Shown here: piece after piece, positions 1 to 11,400 of the stretch | Position numbering within the stretch: the stretch's first letter is position 1 | How the letters are laid out: the number at the start of each line of letters is the position of its first letter | Assembly: GCA_030737835.1 (NCBI GenBank) | Contig: CM060853.1 | Location: 1,926,941-1,990,940 of the forward strand | DNA: 64,000 nucleotides | Source: Acorus gramineus | Lineage: Eukaryota; Streptophyta; Magnoliopsida; Acorales; Acoraceae | Direction of reading: 5' to 3' | The notes under the pieces: generated by a model | What the model saw: the letters and a program-made list of their open reading frames with translations, nothing else | Told to the model about the DNA's origin: nothing | The model's database searches: none | Program-made: the position numbers and the translations under genes

Positions 1-65
1 AGTGCTCCAGGAGCTGAAGTGTGAGATACATAAACAAGAGGAGCACCATCACGAGCACGCATACG

Positions 66-742
66 ACATTCAGATTGCACGTGTCCAAATTTATGGCAAT
101 AATAGCAAGTGACACGAGTGTTGCGATTGTATCGAGAGACGATTTGGGAGAGCGATGAAGAATCTGTGCACGAATAGCCTCGAACTCAGGACAAAGACGC
201 ATCAAGAATTGGTATAATCACTGATGATTACGGTACTCACAATAGCATGTCAGAAAAATATCCTCAATCTGAGGATCCATAGGTGCGAGTTGATCCCAGT
301 AATCAGACAAAAGAGAATAAAAATCACGAATAGAAAGCTCCCCTTGATAAGAAATAGAAATGGCCTGATGTAGATAGACTTTCTGAGCACCATCGGTTTG
401 CATATAAAAATTCTTAAGAAAGTCCCAATATTCCTTGGCTGTAATGAATGGCTTCAAATGTTTACAGATATTTGGAACAACCAAAGAAGCAATATAGGCT
501 TTCACCCAAGAATCGGCCTCCTTCCATGTCAACAATGCCTTAGTATATGCCTCAGCTCTGGCCTTGATGGTGGTCTCAACGGAACCCGGTGGAGATGGTT
601 CAAGTACAAGAGCCGGATTGGTGCCGGTAACATGACCCAATAGACGACGATAATCAAGCTGAAGCTCAAGACTAATAGACTAGACATCATAATTGTTACC
701 ATCAAACTTTACATCGATGATCTGAGTGTTATCCGTAGCCAT
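66..742 (-). pseudogene. copia-type gag (UBN2 family) with zinc knuckle, broken
   Basis: The ATG at 742-740 opens a frame beginning MATDNTQIIDVKFDGNNYDV, the usual N-terminus of plant copia gag. Codon 21 is TAG (680-682), where the family normally has Trp. The frame then continues through a UBN2-type gag domain with the blocks EYWDFLKNFY, GELSIRDFYSLLSDYWDQL and EDIFLTCYCEYRNHQ. A second stop (TGA, 218-220) probably replaces a CGA Arg codon, because the next residues LYQFLMRLCPEFEAIRAQIL continue the family. A frameshift near 150 precedes the retroviral-type zinc knuckle CYYCHKFGHVQSEC at about 66-107. Gag packages the element RNA into virus-like particles. With two nonsense codons and a frameshift this copy is dead. 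Confidence 0.85.
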
Positions 743-1560
743 AATAAGCAAAAAAGAGAATAACAGAAAACATATATGCCTCGGATGATGAAAATATAGT
801 CACAGATGCATGCAGAACGAAAAATGGAACAAAATGAGTACCAATATGACTATTTGGAGTCCGAATGAGCCCGTAGAGGCCAGATAAATAAAATACTAAA
901 AAAGGCGATGACGAGGCAACAAACGGGTCGTGGATCCGGGTCGGCTCACGGATCCGGGTCGGGCAGGAGCACGCGGATACTCGGTCAGGCGTAGGGTCCG
1001 GTTCGGGTTGCGCACACGGATACCGGGTCGCGCGTGGGCCGGTGCTGGGCTGGGCGTGAGCGGGTGTTGGGCCAGGCGAGAATGGGGCTGGGTCGGGGGC
1101 AAACGAGGCCGATTCGAGCGCGCGCTTGATTGGGCTGGCACGAGCTGTCCCAGGAAATCTACCCAGACAGATTGTGCGGACGCGACAGATTCTGGGAAAT
1201 TCGGGCACGACCACGGCGCCTGCTGGCAGGTCACGACAGGACGGCGCGGAAGCCGCAGGGGGCGCATGCGGGTGACTAGGCGCGGCAGGGCAGGATGTGC
1301 ACGCGGGTGACTGGGCAACACAAGGTGGCACAGGGCAGCGCTGGGTGGTGGCAGGGAGGCTCAGGCGGCGCTGGGCAGCTGTGGGACTGTGACAGGAGCA
1401 GCGGATCTGCGCGGGGCAGCGGTGGGGCCGCGGATCAGCGCGGGGCAGCAGCGGGGCTGCGCGGGGGTAACACGAACGGGGCGACGGATAGCGGAGCGTC
1501 GATGATCTCGTGAACGGAGAGTAACACCAATAGAAAATCGAAGAAAAAAATTGGATTCAA
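743..1560 (-). other. GC-rich untranslated leader of the copia element
   Basis: This segment lies between the primer-binding site and the gag start. From about 900 to 1510 it is far more GC-rich than anything around it and contains short imperfect repeats built on ggatccgggtcgg and gcgcggggcagc. Open frames occur on both strands, but they are what repetitive GC-rich sequence gives by chance and I recognise no protein in them. Confidence 0.5.
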
Positions 1561-1572
1561 GCTCTGATACCA
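1561..1572 (-). other. primer-binding site (tRNA-iMet)
   Basis: On the minus strand the sequence is TGGTATCAGAGC, the standard plant Ty1/copia primer-binding site for initiator methionine tRNA. It directly abuts the LTR end at 1573. Confidence 0.93.
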
Positions 1573-1703
1573 TGCTAGAATCAGAAATTGAAGAGAATGA
1601 ATCAAGAATATTATTAGGGTTTGTATCTAATATTTATAGTACAAAAGGGGAAACGAGGAAAAGACTAATCTACCCTTAACCCAACATATATATACATTTA
1701 ACA
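1573..1703 (-). repeat. copia 5' LTR (131 bp)
   Basis: On the minus strand the LTR begins TGTTAAATG and ends TTCTAGCA, giving the canonical TG...CA termini, and the PBS follows at once. A TATA-like TATAAATATT sits in the middle, as expected for the U3/R border. The LTR is unusually short but within the range of small copia elements. The partner LTR is outside the window. Confidence 0.85.
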
Positions 1704-2159
1704 TTCGCCTCATTCGTTCACACATGCGCAAGCTGCTCGGTCATCACAGGGACATCGATCTTTAAACAGGCTTTATCATCTTTAATCCAACCCAAGTCAT
1801 ATGTGCAGGTTATGCCTTACTGCTTCGGGCCGAAGCACATGCCATTTTGTTGGGCACCGCAGTAGCTCGCGCACGCGGGCTGCGCGACATTGGTGTAGAT
1901 ACCCCATTTTGATCGGTCAGAACTGTGAAACACTTATCATTTGTGATATCTTAGTTTGTAGGTCAAAACCCCAATGTTCTTCTCTGAACCAGAATAATCA
2001 CTTGAGTGGAGAAAAGAAAGAAAAGAAAGCATGAGCACACAAGTTCTTAAAGAAAAGCTTAGAGAAGCAGTACCATCGCCCAGAACGGTCAAGCCTTGGG
2101 TTGTTGTACAAGACATTTGAAAGTCTGTCTGGTGACTAAGACAAGCGACCACCCACTCG

Positions 2160-2360
2160 TCATAGTGGACGACCTTTCATGGAATTGTCGACCGGGACGA
2201 TCTTTGGGAGATTGTCATACAAGACGATCTTTCTAAGGATTGTCGACCTCGACGATCTTTGGGAGGATTGTAAAACTGTACGATCCTCTGGGTGATTGTC
2301 GAAGTTGACAATCTTTTCTGGGTTGTCGACCTAGACGATGGGATGATGGATCGTCAAAAA
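2160..2360 (+). repeat. degenerate minisatellite, upstream block
   Basis: About six diverged units of roughly 30 bp are built on gattgtcgacctcgacgatc followed by tttggga-like spacers. The core GTCGA-CTCGACGATC is the same one used in the block at 3481-3745, so both blocks probably share an origin inside the LTR. Confidence 0.6.
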
Positions 2361-2510
2361 TACTGGGATAAGTTCAGCTCGAAAAGGACGGCATGGCCTG
2401 AGATTTCCGCCTCTCCACCAACGTCAGCCACTTCGGGTGAACGTGGGAGCATCGTGGGGCACTCATTACCTCCCCAAACAGGTGTCAAGAAGGTGGTGGC
2501 TCGTTTGGGC

Positions 2511-2517
2511 TATAAAA
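2511..2517 (+). promoter_or_regulatory. TATA box of the long LTR
   Basis: The sequence ggctataaaaggga is a good plant TATA box. It is followed by a C/T-rich, G-poor stretch typical of a retrotransposon leader. It probably marked the transcription start of the element; no host gene follows closely. Confidence 0.55.
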
Positions 2518-2628
2518 GGGAGGCAATGGGAGGCTTTTAGGCACCCAACACCCATCTTTTACTCTCCAAAAGCCATCCAAAACCTCTCCTAGCCTCCCCA
2601 TTCGAGACTAGTAGCACCTCACCACTCT

Positions 2629-2945
2629 CCACCCTCCATTTTCAAGCACCACCACACCCTACACCAGCAGCCACTCCAACACTCACCCATCACCCTCTTC
2701 TACCACCTAAGTCCCACCCTTTCTCTCCCAAAACCACCCATCCGAACCCATCCACCCTTCTTCATTACCAACAGCCCCTCAACACCCTCCACCCTCCATT
2801 TTCGAGCACTACCACCCCCTACACCAGCAGCCACTCTAAAAACCCATTAACCCCCCCCCTTTTATTCACAACCCAAGTGCTTCTCTTTCCCACAAAAAAT
2901 CACCCATCCGAACCCATCCACCATCATCCAAAGTTAACCACCCTT
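2629..2945 (+). repeat. ~160-bp imperfect tandem duplication in LTR leader
   Basis: The blocks accctccattttcaagcacc and acaccagcagccactc recur about 160 bp apart, and cacccatccgaacccatcca recurs about 166 bp apart, with scattered substitutions. The whole stretch is C-rich on the plus strand and G-poor. Confidence 0.7.
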
Positions 2946-3480
2946 TTCCCATCACTATCATCTATCCCTCACCCCTTGCCAAAGAGAAAGAGAGCTCATA
3001 CCTCCCTACCCTCACTTCCATTCCTTTTCTTTCTTTCTTTTTTTTTTTACTTAAAGAACTTGTATAATATATCATCTCCTCATAAAACCTTCAAGCAAGT
3101 TGTAATAAGCTTACTATTTAAATAAATAAAAAGTTTAATCAAAATTGAGAGTGTTGGAATACTTCATTAGACTATTATCAGTTCTTTTGGAAACTATATG
3201 CAGCTGGCGGACGACCCTAACTTGGATCGTCGGTCAGTTGGTCTAGGGACCATTTGAACACTCCCCTTTGCAAGTTTGGGTACCTCCCAAGGACTACTAA
3301 CCCCTTTTGTTTCACTTTGTTTGCTTCATTTGTTGTCTACTACTTTATATGCTTGTTATTACTTTTTTATATACGGTTGATATGCTATTTTCTGTCTCAG
3401 TCTCTTGTTAATATAAAATATGCCACTAATTTTGTTGATTTTTCTTGGAGTTAACCCTCGCCAAACCTCCCCCCCCCCTT

Positions 3481-3745
3481 GTTCGTCGAACTCGACGATC
3501 CACCCATAATTCGTCGATCCCGACAACCCCCTGTAGTTCGTCGAACTCAACAATCCACCCATAGTTCGTTGAACTCGACAATCCACCCATAGTTCGTCAA
3601 TCCCGACAACCCCCTGTAGTTCGTCGAACTTGACGATCCACCCATAGTTCGTTGATCCCGACAGCTCCCCTGTGGTTCGTGGAGACCGACAATCCCTCCT
3701 GGTTCGTTAAACTTGACAACCCTTCCTGGTTCATCAAGCCCTATA
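3481..3745 (+). repeat. minisatellite, 27-28 bp unit, about 9.5 copies
   Basis: The units start gttcgtcgaactcgacgatc and end ccacccata. They roughly alternate with a second subtype that starts gttcgtcgatcccgacaacc and ends ccctgta. The first half of the unit is nearly self-complementary (tcgtcgaactcgacga). The minus-strand open frame here only reflects the repeat. Confidence 0.85.
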
Positions 3746-4148
3746 GTTCACCTCCAGTCTATTGACCAGAAAGAGCACCTTTTTTTTTTTTTATCCCATT
3801 TGCCAATCCTGCACAAAAAAGTATCTTTCTCTCTCTCTTTGGATTTGCAGGATCAATATGAGCTTGAACACCTCAAGGCACGGCTGGCCGTGATCCTTGA
3901 GAGGGGAAACCACATCCCCCGTTGAAGGCGAGTAATAGAAGAACATCCACTTTTCTTGCTTTTGAGGAAAAGCAAGTGGCGACCACACCAACGTTCCTGG
4001 AAGCGGTTGGGCAACCTTGGACGATCCATCAAGTGGCGATTCGGAGCGCCGTGTGCGTGACGGAACCAAACTTAAAGGAACCCGGATTCACGACAACACA
4101 ACGACCACACCGTGTCAAAATCCAGTACCGACAATTGGGTGTCCTCTG

Positions 4149-5127
4149 ATTCTGATGTCCTGGTTAACGTCATGCGTGGAGCGGGTCTTGGTCCTCCCCC
4201 CAAACTCCAGTCACTTATTTCTCCGCTCTGCCTGTTGAACAACGAGGCTGATCATATCTCCCTCGCACATTGGTTCATGTCGTGCTCCAGAATGCTGCTT
4301 ATCTCACCTTCGCGTTCACTGAAGGTCTCCAAATTGATCTTCTTAGAATCTATATTGTCCTATTTTTCACATGTCAGTTTAAGGTAGTATGTACATCATT
4401 TTGATTATCTACATGACTTGAGTATGATTTAAAGCTTTTACTCACCAAAAAAGAAAAAAAAGGCGGCCTTTTTGAGAGTGTGTTTGTACATAATTTTGAA
4501 ACAAAAATGAAAGAAAGTGAGGGAATTTGGATCAAAAGAAAAATTGTGAAAAGTAATTTTTTTTCCTTTCAACTAACTTTTCTGGTATTTGTTCATGTAG
4601 TGGAAAAATTTTCTATCATTTTCTCCTAAATTCTTTTTTATGAGAAGGGAAATTTTTTTCTCATTTTTTTTCTAATAACACAAAATAAGAGAGAAAAAAT
4701 AATGAATTTTTTTTTCCTTTTATTGATTGGCATAAACATTAAATTTTGAATGATTAAAAGAATTTTTTTTACTTTTTATCATTTTCCCCTTGACACAAAC
4801 ACAACCAAGAAGAAACTAAATTACATGAATATTTTAATTTTAGAGGAGCCCATATAAATATAGAATATTTGTTTGGAATTTTAAAATTAACAATTAGGCT
4901 CTATCTATTTGGGCAATAAAAACGTGCCACGTAGACTAGAGACTAAACACTCCCGCGAATTGTTGTAGAATCTCCTTCGCGGCATATTCTGCCCGTCTAG
5001 GGCATTTAAACCACCAACGCATGTTCAATCGTTCATTTTCAAATCATTTTTTAGAGAGAGGACTCTCTCTCTCTCTCTCTGTTCAATCGATTGCTGATTG
5101 GAGGGGAGGCCATCTTCGTCGCCTTCG
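4149..5127. other. intergenic / 5' region of the DUF212 gene
   Basis: Bases 4149-4465 are unrecognised sequence ending in the A-rich tract accaaaaaagaaaaaaaa, which could be the tail of a degraded non-LTR element. Bases 4477-4806 look like a MITE (listed separately). Bases 4900-5127 are probably the promoter and 5' leader of the downstream gene, with a CT microsatellite at 5062-5080 about 50 bp before the ATG. I see no clear TATA box. Confidence 0.45.
4477..4806. mobile_element. hAT-like MITE (probable)
   Basis: The ends gagtgtgtttgtacataa and ttgacacaaacacaacc are imperfect inverted repeats around about 290 bp of very AT-rich, non-coding sequence. The GTGTTTG core resembles other hAT-type MITEs in this window. 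Target duplications are not clear. Confidence 0.45.
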
Positions 5128-7879
5128 ATGGACGGTGTCGGTGGCGGAGGCGACGTATCGGTCTCCTCGGCTTTGGTGTTCCATAACTACCCCCTGATCT
5201 CCTCCTTTGTCGCTTTCGCCCTCGCCCAGTCCATCAAGATCTTCACCTACTGGTATCAGTCTCTGATTTGTTCGATTTAGGGTTTTGCGTAACTGATTCA
5301 GTGGTTCTTTTTTGCTTTGCGTGTTGGATCTGTCGTTCTTGTTTCGGGATTTGATTGTTTGTGTGTTTGAATAGATTCACTGTTGGAATTTTAAAAGACT
5401 TCAGCCTTTCAAGATTAGACATATGAAAGAATCACCCATTTATTAAGATTCAGCTGTCTTTCTAAATTAAAGATGGCTTTTTTTTTTTTTGTTGGATTGG
5501 TCATTTAGGTTTTCTTTGAAAAAAATTGTGGTTTTGGTCACAATTCTGATTGCATGAACTGGTTTTTTATTAGCTACAAAATTTGTTCTATGTAGATTTG
5601 TAAGTGTTCTTTATTTCAGGTGCACTGTGGAATAAGAATTTAACAAGAGGTTTTAGTTTATATTTCATTTAAGACATGTAATTTCATTTAGATATTCAGG
5701 TACAAAGAGAGGCAATGGGATCTTAAGCAGCTTATCAGTTCTGGAGGAATGCCTTCCTCGCACTCTGCGACTGTTTCAGCTCTGGCCGTTTCCATTGGAT
5801 TCCAAGATGGCTTTGGAGGATCAGAATTTGCTTGTGCGTTGATCCTAGCATGCATTGTATGTCAATTATAAATCTCTGATAAGATTTAATTTTATTGCGT
5901 ATGTATCAGTTTCTATGTCACAGAAGGCCTCGTTCTGCTTTAAATTTGTCATCCCTTGTTAAAGCCCTCTGTTATGAATCATCATGTCATCCTTGTTGAA
6001 CATCACTATGAAAGATGCGAAGCAGACCCAAGGCGGGCAAGTGGGCCCTAGCGATAGACGCGAAGCAAGGTCATATGTTGGTACCTGGGTAGGCGAGAGA
6101 AATGGGGAGGGATGGGATCGGTTGGCCAGAGGGGGAAGAAGTTGATGGGTCTAACCGATAGCAGGAAGGAGAGGGATTGATGGGATTAGCAAGTCAGAGG
6201 AAGGGAGAGGGCTGAGGGAGGGGAAGGGGCACATAGTATCAATCGATCAGATGGAGGAGAAAAAAGAAAAGGTCGAGCTAAGATTGGGCAAGAGAATTTT
6301 GGAGTGATTTATATTGAATAATAATAGCATTTTTTTAATAAAAGCTAACAAGCTAGAATCCGCCTCGGCGGGCACTTGTGTTTGAGGGGTAGGCAGGTAC
6401 CTTACACATGATGCAGTGGAATATTTTATCATAAAGATTCTGTGGAATAGAATATAAGTACAATTTTTTTGAATGTTCAGCTTCATCATCTCATTATGTA
6501 GTACAAATAAAAATTGTGTGAGAACACAGAGATATGGGTCGTGTCATGGTCATTTGGTCATGTTGAAATGATTCTTAGAGGGAATTCTTTGGCAGGTGAT
6601 GCATGATGCATTTGGTGTCAGATTGCATGCTGGACTGCAGGCAGAGGTATGCTTCTGCATGCTTTATCGTTGAACAATATTATAAATCTGTATTTCCTGC
6701 GAATGATAATGCCTAGTAAACTATATTAGCAATTTGAAAAATGTATATCCATGCCTGGAAAGTTTGTTTATAATTTCTAAGTTTCTGATTGCCTGGTGTG
6801 TCAACTTCTCAGCCAGATTTGGTTGGAGTCGCAGAACCCAGAATGAGTCTCATTAACTTCAATTTTATGAAGTCAGAGTCATGACAGTGCTTTTTCTGCC
6901 CAAATTATTGGCCAATAGACTTAGAACTCCACGCCTCATATACCTCTAAAATTAGGTTAAAAGGCCTTTTTTTTTTCTTTTTTGAAAAAAATAGGTTAAA
7001 CAGTCTCACGATTGAGGTGGTTGTGACAGCCTATACATCATGTTGGGATTCTCAGAAATTATAAAGCCTTTTTTTAAAATTGAATTTTCAGTAGTTGACA
7101 ATTTGAGCTCTTGTTTTATGCGGGACATATATGAGTTAATGTCTCATTGTATCAATTTTCCAGCACATTTATTTTCCTTGGAAGAACATGGGGTCATTAA
7201 ACTATATGATGCAAAGGGACTCTGTTTCTGTTCCTCTTTGGAACAATAACATGAAAAATCCATTTATTAACCAGTTACGGATGACTTTTATATATGCTTA
7301 AACATACCATATGCCATATATATATGCATCATGCTTGAATGGGAAATATTGAATTTGATAAAAACCATTGTTTTGCATGTTCAGGTTTTTATGTCTATAT
7401 ACTCACATGCACACTCGCGATCTCGTTTAACATATTATCTTATATTCAATATGTTTATTTCAGGTGCTGAATCAAATGGTAGTTGAGCTTCCTGAGACGC
7501 ATCCCCTGGCTGACACAAGACCCCTGCGTGAGATTCTAGGCCACACTCCTTCTCAGGTTTGATTGAGCATATGATCCCATAATAATATTTCTTCATTGTA
7601 GTAGGACTGCTATGAACAAAACAAGCCTCCACTAAAGCATTATTCCTTATCGCAGGTTGCAATAGGTGGGATACTGGGATTTTTCACTGCTCTGATTGCT
7701 CACTTACTCATCAAAGCTGTAAGTTAGTCTGATATGGATTGTGCTTCGTGAGGATTAATGGAAAAACCACTCATATCTTATGTTATACATTGGTTATTTT
7801 GTTGTCACCATAGTTCCCAGATTATTTTGATTTTTCTGATTACTGACTTGTATTTTTTTCCTTTCAGCTCACTCCCTAG
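5128..7879 (+). CDS. DUF212 membrane protein (acid phosphatase/vanadium haloperoxidase-related)
   Basis: Six exons fit GT-AG rules and keep frame: 5128-5252, 5700-5856, 6596-6646, 7464-7556, 7656-7718 and 7868-7879 (TAG). They give about 166 residues, close to the usual size of plant DUF212 proteins. I chose the first in-frame ATG (5128), which follows a CT-rich leader. The protein starts MDGVGGGGDV, then has a hydrophobic segment (NYPLISSFVAFALAQSIKIF, about 20-39), the conserved SGGMPSSHSATVSALA block, the VMHDAFGVRLHAGLQAEVLN block, RPLREILGHTPSQ and a C-terminal hydrophobic segment. These are the landmarks of the DUF212 family, which is distantly related to PAP2/haloperoxidases; the biochemical role in plants is unknown. 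It converges on malate synthase, with 545 bp between the stop codons. Intron 2 contains about 500 bp of unrecognised sequence. Confidence 0.9.
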
Positions 7880-8424
7880 CTTGAGTTGCTCAATGTACAG
7901 AGGATTTTTGAGGAGAACAATCTGTTGATCGCTCCAATCGGAGCTTTGTTCAGTAGATAGCTTATCTACTTTTTTCGTATTTTCCTTTTCCTTTTCTCAA
8001 CTACACCCCAAACATTATGAACGATAATTTGGTGGTAGAATTGCTACCAGTAAAAAAAAAACTGTACAGAATGCATTACTGATATATTTTTCAGTGTATT
8101 GATTTTTCAGCACATATGCTGCCGTGGACTTTCTTTTACTAGGAATGACTTCATTGTTGCTTTCTAGATAAGATTACTTATGCCATCTGACTCAATTGTT
8201 TGTATACTTTTTATTGTTCTGTGCAAAAGATTAATAATCTACAAAGATCTTAATAGGGGGCAACTGTATAACCACCTCATTGTTTCATAACATAGCAGAA
8301 CACCTCCACATATTCTTATTGATGACCAACCAAACCATTCAAAGTAGGAGACATTTATCCCCACAACAACAAAATAAAGGCAATACATAGCATAATTCAG
8401 CTTTTACCACCCTCTCACATTCAC
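7880..8424. other. 3' intergenic gap between convergent genes
   Basis: This gap holds the probable 3' UTRs of the DUF212 gene (plus strand) and of malate synthase (minus strand). It is AT-rich, with no open frame, repeat or RNA gene that I can support. Confidence 0.6.
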
Positions 8425-11400
8425 TTACAGCTTTGCAGGTGCCTCCGGATGGTGCAGGACAATGCAGTTATATGCGTCCAGAGTCAGGAAATCGTCGAGC
8501 GTAGCAGCCATGCATTGTTTCACAAAGATCTTACAAGCCTCCCTATACATTCCCTTCTCGAACCTCTCCTTCCCAACCTCCCTTTCGATCCTCGCCATCT
8601 CTTCCTCCACGACCCTCGCGAACACTTCCTTTGTCACTCTGGCTCCAACACCATCACCGTCGAGAATCGCTTCGTATCTCAGCCACTGCCAGTTCTGAAC
8701 CCTACTTATCTCCGCTGTTGCCGCGTCCTCCATTAGATTGTATAGTGGGACCGAACCGGTCCCGGTGAGCCAGGCGGCTAAGTACTGAACCCCGACCCGG
8801 GTGTTCAGTCTGAGCCCTTCCATGGTCCGAACACCCCTTGGCTTCTGCAGGAGGTCTTCTTCGGTTACAGTCGTTGCGTCTTTTCTCTTCATGGTGTCTA
8901 TTTGGTGCGGGGTGGCTCCCATGTGTGAGCTGAACACCTCGGTGATGGCCGGTATCAGACCTGGGTGAGCCGCCCACGTGCCGTCATGCCCCGCCTGCAC
9001 CTCCCGCAGCTTGTCATTCCGGACCAGCTCGAGAGCCGCCTCATTTGCCACAGGATTGTCTCTAATCGGTATTTGCGCCGCCTGTTCAACGACTCAAATG
9101 GTAAGTTCACTTGCCATGAATCGAATACTTTAATGTTTGTATCATATCTTAAATTATTCAAATAATGATTTTATCATTTGAATTCTGAGTGGATATAGAT
9201 ATTTTTCAAATAATTGACTTGATTAAACAAGAGCACTAATTTGGGTGATAGGTGACACATTAGAGAGATTTTTAAAAAAATTCAAGGTTTCTCCTCTCTC
9301 ATACAAGGAGAATAACAATAAATTTTAAAATTTTCAAGATTATGCTTAATCAAGATACGATATGGGTTTGGAATACATAATATGCACAAATACTTAGATT
9401 TGGATTTTTTTTTTTTTTTTGGGGGGGGGGGGGGAATCGATATTTGATATCCATATCTCCGTATCCTAGATATTCAAATTATTTGGACATGGAATTGGAA
9501 CAGATGCAAATATTTTTTGAATCATTGATAAGCTTATCATTAGAGCTGTGTGAGGAGGGAAAGAGAGAAATAAGAGTTGCATACCATGCCGCCCATGGCG
9601 TGGACGCCACGACGGTGGCACGTGCGGATGAGGAGGTTGGAGTAGCTCCTCATGAAGTGCTGGGCCATGCCGACGAGTACGCGGTCGGGGAGGAGACGGT
9701 CGGGGTGGGCGCGGAAGGTCTTGACATAGCTGAAAATGTAGTCCCAGCGGCCGCAGTTGAGTCCGGCGGAGTGGTCCCTCAGCTCATAGAGGATCTCATC
9801 CATCTGGAACACCGCCGGCAGCGTCTCTATCAGGACCGTTGCCCTGATGCTTCCCTTCCCGACGCCAGCGTGCTTCTCCGCCCTCTCGAACACGCTGTTC
9901 CATATCTTCGCTTCCCTGTTGATCCGAACCCAGGTGACACGGATTCATTAGTTGCAGGACATGCAATGCTTGTGGCAGAACTAGTTATAGAACCGCATAG
10001 GACATTAGTGATGTGTATCAGGTTGGGCCAGGCCGGAATGGCATGGACATGACCAGTTTAGAATAAGATGGGATCCAGTTTATACTAGATCCTATCTGGC
10101 AGTCCTTTTATAGAGGATTGACATGTATCGTTTCGCATGTTAAGCATATGAGGTTTCATTGCATGTTCAAAACACATGCTAACCCTTTATTAGGGATTGA
10201 CAAAACTGATGAGATCGAACACTGGTTAGATTCCATCTTGTTTAAAATGTGTTTAGTACCTTGTAAAACCACTTAATCCATTAGTGGGCTATTCCATCTT
10301 GTTTAAAATGTGTTTAGTACCTTGTAAAACCACTTAATCCATTAGTGGGCTGGGTTGGAATGACATGTGTTTGACATGTTCAAAGAAAAATGATAAACCA
10401 ACCCCTTGTGCAATCCCTAGCAGTTATAATTTTGAAAAAAAATATATTCGTCTAATGAAATACACGTAGTTATGAAAAGTAAAGTATATATCAAGATAAG
10501 CTATACAAATTCTTTTTTCTAAAAAATGAAAAAAAAAAGTTTTTCACACACTGGACTACTGGAGTGTATAGAGGATCGTCTTTGGACTGCAGACAGAGTT
10601 ACAAAATAGATTGGGTGTATCAATGCTCCTGTTTAAACAATTGGCATGGTCACAAACAGCCCCTACCCTTGCAAGGGATGGCACTGACGGTGTATTGGCC
10701 CCTATCCGCCTCTTCCTTCTACCACCACCTGTGCCTTGAGAGCTTTGTTACACTTTGTATTTTTTACGGTTATATATATATTTCATTAGTATACATTTTA
10801 TATAAATCATATAATTCAATTCATTGGAGTATATATTTCACATTTTATAAAGGTATATACTTCACTGGATGAGGTATATAATTTTTTTTATAAAAAAACA
10901 TATGTGCGATCAGTATTTTGGACTATGAAATGAATTGTGTGTAACATTTTTCATACCTTGAATGTTCCATCTTGGGGAGATAGAAGAAGGGCCCAAAGCC
11001 GCCACCATGGGTGGCGCGGAAGGCAGCGTGGTTGTGGTAGAAGTAGAGGCCAAAGTCCACGAGGCACCCAATGGCGGGCTCCCCGTCGATGAGTATGTGA
11101 GACTCCGGGAGGTGCCACCCGCGGGGCCGCACGAAGAGGGTTGCGGTCCGGTCATTGAGCTTGTAGACGCGGTTGTTCCTTGCCTTGTCTTGGTAAGTTA
11201 TAGTGCCTGCCACCGCGTCTCTCAGGTTCACTTGGCCCCTCATTAGGTTCTCCCAGGTCGGCGAGAGCGCATCCTCGAAGTCAGCCTGATTTTAAAGAAG
11301 AAAATCATGTTTTGATCATGTGACAACATTATAATTGCTAAAAAAATATATATAATCTGCGCTCCACAATCAGTTAATCATTATTTAACTATAATCTGTG

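Larger units (their letters stand above)
1..1703 (-). mobile_element. Ty1/copia LTR retrotransposon, 5' portion, decayed
   Basis: The right end is an LTR followed, on the minus strand, by a primer-binding site complementary to initiator tRNA-Met, a GC-rich leader and a gag gene. This is the order of a Ty1/copia element read from right to left. The protease, integrase and RT regions would lie to the left of base 1, outside the window. The gag frame contains two stop codons and a frameshift, so this copy cannot make its polyprotein. The assignment rests on the PBS, the LTR boundaries and the UBN2-type gag with a CCHC knuckle. Confidence 0.85.
1894..4148 (+). repeat. long LTR of a Tat/Ogre-like gypsy element (probably solo)
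   Basis: The left end reads tgtagataccccattttgat and the right end accgacaattgggtgtcctc, which are imperfect inverted versions of each other. Such TGTAGACACCC-type termini are typical of long Tat/Ogre LTRs. Inside are a TATA box (2511), a pyrimidine-rich leader-like stretch (2550-3050), two minisatellite blocks, and aagtggcgac-type motifs near 3970 and 4030 that often occur late in these LTRs. No polyprotein lies on either side, so it looks like a solo LTR or remnant. The right edge is uncertain by several bases and I found no clean target duplication. Confidence 0.55.

Noticed and set aside
729..1573. Overlapping open frames on both strands in the GC-rich copia leader
   Set aside because: They arise from GC-rich repetitive sequence between the PBS and gag, have biased Pro/Arg/Gly composition and match no protein I know.
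3359..3586. Minus-strand open frame with repeated Ser-Thr-Asn motifs
   Set aside because: It is the translation of the 27-28 bp minisatellite and has no independent support.
3481..3745. CRISPR-like array
   Set aside because: The units are contiguous with no unique spacers, and the context is a plant retrotransposon LTR.
5098..5127. Start of the DUF212 protein at a TTG 30 bases upstream
   Set aside because: Plant genes rarely use TTG; the in-frame ATG at 5128 gives a protein of normal length.
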